Below, piece by piece: positions 60,701-64,000 of a stretch of DNA of 64,000 bases (positions are counted from its first letter, which is position 1; every line of letters starts with the position of its first letter). This DNA comes from Rhodococcus sp. ARC_M6 (GTDB taxonomy: Bacteria; Actinomycetota; Actinomycetes; Mycobacteriales; Mycobacteriaceae). The translations under genes were made by a program, and so were the position numbers. The notes beneath the pieces were generated by a model that saw only the letters and a list, made by a program, of their open reading frames with translations, did not search any database and had not been told where the DNA came from. The DNA is taken from contig NZ_JALGQH010000024.1 in the NCBI RefSeq assembly GCF_022810305.1, positions 1 through 64,000 on the forward strand, written 5' to 3'.

Positions 60701-62242
60701 ATGAAATCGAGCAGGGAGATCATGGAAATTTTGGAGGCGTACGACCTCACGGGTAGTTATCGGGCGGCGGCGGAGCTGGCTGGGTGTGATCACCACACGG
60801 TGGCCCGGTATGTGCAGATGCGCGCTGCGGGGCAGCCGCCGGACCGCCGGCGGCATCGAGCGCGGGCGATCGACGACTTTCTGCCGAAGATCGAGGAGTT
60901 GGTGGTCCGCTCGCAGGGCAAGGTCCGCGCGGATGTCATCCACGAACGGATCGTCGCGCTGGGGTTCACCGGCGGTGAGCGGACCACGCGCCGGACGGTC
61001 GCGGAGGCGAAGGCCCAGTTTCGGGCTGGTCGGCGGCGAGTGTATCGGCCGTGGGTAACCGAACCTGGGCTGTGGTTACAGTACGACTTCGGTGACGGGC
61101 CAACGATTTCCGGCCGGAAGACGACGTTGTTCTGCGCATGGTTGGCGTGGTCGCGATTTCGGGTGGTGATCCCGATCTGGGACAAGACATTGCCGACGGT
61201 GGCGGCGTGTTTGGATGCGACATTCCGCCGCTTGGGCGGGGTTCCGGTCTATGTCCTCACCGACAACGAGAAGACCGCGACGATCGATCACGTGGCCGGG
61301 ATCGCGGTCCGCAATCCGGAGATCGTGGAGGTGGCACAGCATTACGGCACGACGCTGCGGACGTGTTTACCTGCTGATCCGGAGTCGAAGGGAGGAAGTG
61401 AGGCGACGGTGCGGATCGCCAAAGCCGACCTGTTGCCGAAGGAGGTGAACCTGCGCGAGCAGTATCACTCTTTCGGTGAGCTCGAGTCGGCTTGCCGGCA
61501 GTTCTGCACCGACGTCAACACCCGCGTCCACAGCTCTACTCGGCGGCGGCCGGTCGAGCGGCTGGCCGAAGAGTTGCAGCGGCTGCATCCGCTGCCGAAA
61601 TCTCCGTTCACCGCGGTGTTCGGCACCACCCGGCGGGTGAACTGGGAGTCGACGATCTCGGTGGAAGGGGTGCGGTATTCGGTGCCGCACACGTTGATCG
61701 ACACTCGGGTCTGGGCCCGCTTCCATGGTGAGGAGCTGATCGTGACCGCCGTCGACAATGATGGCGGTGCAGTCGAAGTCGCGCGGCACCGCCGCGGCCA
61801 ACCCGGTTCACCGGTCCTCGACAACGACCACTACCCACCCCGCCCAGACCGCGACGCCGCCGACCGGGTGCCCAAGCCTCGTACCGCCGCCGAGCTCGCC
61901 TTCCTACAGTTGGGCCAGGGTGCCAACAGCTGGCTGGTCGAGGCTGCCGCCGCGGGAGCGCGCCGCATCAGGGCGAAGATGGCCGAGGCCGTGGACCTTT
62001 CGAAGCTGCACTCCCCGGACGCAGTCGACAGAGCGTTGGGGACGGCAGCGATGACCGGCCGGTTCGCCGATCGGGACCTGATCTCGATCCTCGACTACCA
62101 AGTCACCCACGAACACGCTGATCCGGTCCGTCGCAGCGAGAACCACACTCTGCAACCGGGCACCGCCGCCTGGTCCACCTTCGGCCAGACACCAGCGCCG
62201 GCCAGCCCAGCCACTACTGACGATGAAAGCGATGACGCCTGA
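60701..62242 (+). CDS. istA: IS21-family transposase IstA
   Basis: 513 residues. N-terminal HTH (LTGSYRAAAELAGCDHHTVARY), then the DDE integrase core with LQYDFGDGP, VYVLTDNEKTATIDH and the Glu in PESKGGSEATVRIAK. The C-terminal part is a Mu-type domain. Full length and intact. Overlaps istB by one base. Confidence 0.92.
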   Translation: MKSSREIMEILEAYDLTGSYRAAAELAGCDHHTVARYVQMRAAGQPPDRRRHRARAIDDFLPKIEELVVRSQGKVRADVIHERIVALGFTGGERTTRRTVAEAKAQFRAGRRRVYRPWVTEPGLWLQYDFGDGPTISGRKTTLFCAWLAWSRFRVVIPIWDKTLPTVAACLDATFRRLGGVPVYVLTDNEKTATIDHVAGIAVRNPEIVEVAQHYGTTLRTCLPADPESKGGSEATVRIAKADLLPKEVNLREQYHSFGELESACRQFCTDVNTRVHSSTRRRPVERLAEELQRLHPLPKSPFTAVFGTTRRVNWESTISVEGVRYSVPHTLIDTRVWARFHGEELIVTAVDNDGGAVEVARHRRGQPGSPVLDNDHYPPRPDRDAADRVPKPRTAAELAFLQLGQGANSWLVEAAAAGARRIRAKMAEAVDLSKLHSPDAVDRALGTAAMTGRFADRDLISILDYQVTHEHADPVRRSENHTLQPGTAAWSTFGQTPAPASPATTDDESDDA

Positions 62243-63033
62243 TGAGCACCCCTTTGCGCACTGTTACCAGCGCTAACGGCGACCCGTTGGCCGAGGCGAT
62301 CGACCTGACTAAACGCCTGAAACTGCCCCATATCCGCAGGTCCTTGAGCGATATCATCCCGACCGCGAAAGCCCAACGCTGGGACCCCGCCGAAGTCGTG
62401 CGGGTTCTCCTCGCTGAGGAAGCCGCCGGCCGGGACCGGGCGAACCTGCACACTCGCCGCAAACGCGCGGGTTTCCCTACCGGCAAGACCTTCGGCGACT
62501 GGGACGAAACGAAATCGTCGATTCCCCGCGCCACCCAGGACGCGCTCCGCACCCTGGAGTGGGTCGGGCGGCGTGAATGTTTCTGCGTCTGCGGGCCTTC
62601 GGGAACTGGCAAGTCTCACTTCACCGAGGCACTCGGGCAGGCCGCAGTCGAAGCTGGGCTGGCGGTGTCTTGGTTCACCATCGAAGACCTCGGTGCCCTG
62701 GTCCGCCGGCACCGTGCCGACGACTCCATCGCCCGAGCCCTGACGAGGATCATCCGCTCCGACCTGATCATCGTCGACGACATCGGTCTGCTCCCGGTCT
62801 CTGAAGACGCCGCCGAAGGATTCTATCGCCTCGTCGACGCTGCCTACGAACGCCGAGCGATTGCCGTCTCGAGCAACCTGCACCCCTCCGGCTTCGACGA
62901 GATCATGCCCAAAACATTGGCCACCGCCACCGTTGACCGGCTCCTGCACCATGCGCACGTCGTCGTCACCGACGGCGACTCCTTCCGCCTCACCGAAGCC
63001 ACCACCGGCAAGGGGGTGAAGCCCTTCAGCTAA
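62242..63033 (+). CDS. istB: IS21 helper ATPase IstB
   Basis: 263 residues. Walker A CGPSGTGKSHF, Walker B LIIVDDIGLLP, then SSNLHPSGFDEIM. IstB is a DnaC-like AAA+ protein that selects target DNA for IstA. TGATG overlap with istA. Confidence 0.92.
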   Translation: MSTPLRTVTSANGDPLAEAIDLTKRLKLPHIRRSLSDIIPTAKAQRWDPAEVVRVLLAEEAAGRDRANLHTRRKRAGFPTGKTFGDWDETKSSIPRATQDALRTLEWVGRRECFCVCGPSGTGKSHFTEALGQAAVEAGLAVSWFTIEDLGALVRRHRADDSIARALTRIIRSDLIIVDDIGLLPVSEDAAEGFYRLVDAAYERRAIAVSSNLHPSGFDEIMPKTLATATVDRLLHHAHVVVTDGDSFRLTEATTGKGVKPFS

Positions 63034-63147
63034 CCCAAATCAGAAAGCGGGTGGGGAAAAACAACTGGCCGCCACCGGGGAGAACCCGTGGCCACCAGCG
63101 GGGAGAACTACTGGCCGTCAACGGGGAGAACTTCGTGGCCATTGACA

Positions 63148-63516
63148 CCGGTACGGGAAGATTCCGAATGAGCTGAGACTCAATGCTTTACGACGTAGTC
63201 CCATTGTCTTCTCCTGAAGCTCTGGGTGTTCCGATAGCTCGACCCCTTGTCTGGTGCAGGTGCTGCCGGTCTCGATGTAAGAACTATCGTTGACAGGGTC
63301 GCTTCCATTACCGAGAGCGCTGGACTACGTAAGAAACTGGGTGCAATTCAGTCTATTAATGATTCGACACTCGAGAGCTCTTTGACCTGATCAGGTGCCG
63401 TGTCGCCTGCGTCGGCACGAGCCGTATTGAAGAACTCAACCAGACGGCTCTCCTGTCACACGGAACTCCTTAAGGGCGGTCCCATTCAGGATGGCGCCCT
63501 TCGCGTTGTCTCCGAG
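63148..63516. other. Intergenic region
   Basis: No gene supported. It contains the right flank of the IS21 element and the downstream region of the TetR gene. Confidence 0.4.
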
Positions 63517-64000
63517 CTATAGATCGCAATCAAGATGGGTTGCAGCCCTTATATGGGCTGTGGCGGTGTCTTCGATGCGGGTTGCGAGGTCGATATCTTC
63601 GCGTAGGGAGGCGGATGCGTGGGCAGCTCCGAGGGTGCCAGCGCACAGGGTCCATGCGAGGCGGTGCGTGGTGGGGGTGTCGTTAAATTCGCCGTCGGTG
63701 ATGGCTGTTTCGATGATGTCGCTGATGGCGTCGACCCAGTGTGCGAATGCTGCGCCGTTGTTGATGGTGGGTTCGCAGGTGAGTTTCATGCCGGCTCGCA
63801 GGTTGGTGTTCTCGGTGACCTGACGTGCGAGGGAGATGAAGATCGCTGCGAGCTTCTCCCCTGCCGTGCTGCTCGAACCGGGCAACGATGCTTCGCTGAT
63901 GGTTTCGGCGAGGGTGTGGTTCCAGTCCGAGATGAGGTGTTCGGCGATCGCTTCTTTGGATGGGAAGTGGTAGTACATCGCGCCTTTGGCGAATTTTCCG
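63517..64000 (-). CDS. TetR-family regulator (gamma-butyrolactone receptor-like), N-terminus outside window
   Basis: The frame runs off the right edge. Visible residues include KGAMYYHFPSKEAIAEHLI, the end of a TetR helix-turn-helix, followed by a ~150-residue ligand domain (WVDAISDIIETAITDGEF, LAWTLCAGTLGAAHASAS). The HFxSKEALA pattern and domain ending resemble ScbR/ArpA-type receptors that sense gamma-butyrolactones. The ATG at 63978 is internal, not the start. Confidence 0.75.
   Translation of the reverse strand, partial: GKFAKGAMYYHFPSKEAIAEHLISDWNHTLAETISEASLPGSSSTAGEKLAAIFISLARQVTENTNLRAGMKLTCEPTINNGAAFAHWVDAISDIIETAITDGEFNDTPTTHRLAWTLCAGTLGAAHASASLREDIDLATRIEDTATAHIRAATHLDCDL

Larger units (their letters stand above)
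60568..63147 (+). mobile_element. IS21-family insertion sequence
   Basis: About 2.58 kb. The left end begins TGTCGACGGCCATCG and the right end, read inward, TGTCAATGGCCACG. Both ends carry several copies of a GGGGAGAAC-N-TGGCC repeat, the multiple terminal repeats typical of IS21. It contains intact istA and istB. No clear target duplication is seen. Confidence 0.85.

Noticed and set aside
1..64000. CRISPR array, tRNA or rRNA genes
   Set aside because: No regularly spaced repeats or recognisable RNA gene sequences were found on reading; small RNAs without strong sequence signatures could be missed.

Overview
This is a high-GC actinobacterial accessory segment, most likely part of a large conjugative plasmid (or integrated plasmid) of a Rhodococcus/Gordonia-type bacterium. 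The inference rests on the GC-rich codon use, an actinobacterial MOBP-type relaxase with MobC, a VirD4-like coupling protein, DUF4913, DUF4192 and ParB-like plasmid proteins, and CYP153/CYP136-like P450s. No replication initiator, tRNA, rRNA or CRISPR array was recognised.

Layout: (1) 1-3.3 kb: end of the coupling-protein gene and three plasmid genes. (2) 3.4-5.2 kb: a Shedu-like (DUF4263) nuclease and a zinc-ribbon protein. (3) 5.3-7.6 kb: relaxase, mobC and a convincing oriT (inverted repeat plus the nic-like octamer TATCTTGC). (4) 7.6-22.7 kb: the predicted leading region, the DNA that would enter a recipient first. Most genes here are on the minus strand, so the incoming plus strand is their template. 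They include an ArdC-like antirestriction protein, a ParB-domain protein, DUF4192, a DnaB N-domain protein, NrdH and a Fic/antitoxin pair. Three diverged copies of a ~290-bp element with a conserved imperfect hairpin precede three of its gene groups and look like single-strand (Frpo-like) promoters. An IS110-family element has inserted in this region. (5) 23.3-27.8 kb: a probable defence island with two TIR proteins, a SLATT/DUF4231 membrane protein, a third TIR/DUF4062-like protein and an HNH endonuclease. (6) 28-29.6 kb: small actinobacterial genes, including a chain of tiny ORFs overlapping by ATGA.

(7) 29.9-50.1 kb: a metabolic block. MFS exporter, universal stress protein and hotdog thioesterase lie beside a broken TetR gene. 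Then come an AraC regulator and the run ferredoxin, CYP153, ferredoxin reductase, second P450, transglutaminase-like, aldehyde dehydrogenase, SDR, BtrH_N/DUF4872, acyl-CoA ligase. These are followed by thioesterase, third P450, thioesterase, MFS exporter and an intact TetR. The two MFS promoters share the same 15-bp palindrome, so the one intact TetR may control both. The block plausibly oxidises an alkyl or lipid-like substrate and activates it as a CoA ester. (8) 50.2-58.0 kb: a Tn402/Tn5053-like transposon (tniA-tniB-tniQ) carrying two tyrosine-recombinase-like genes, with several terminal repeats and a resolvase gene cut by one end. (9) 58-60.3 kb: a DUF5710 protein and an HTH/zeta-toxin pair. 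(10) 60.6-63.1 kb: an IS21-family element. (11) The window ends inside a TetR-family regulator.
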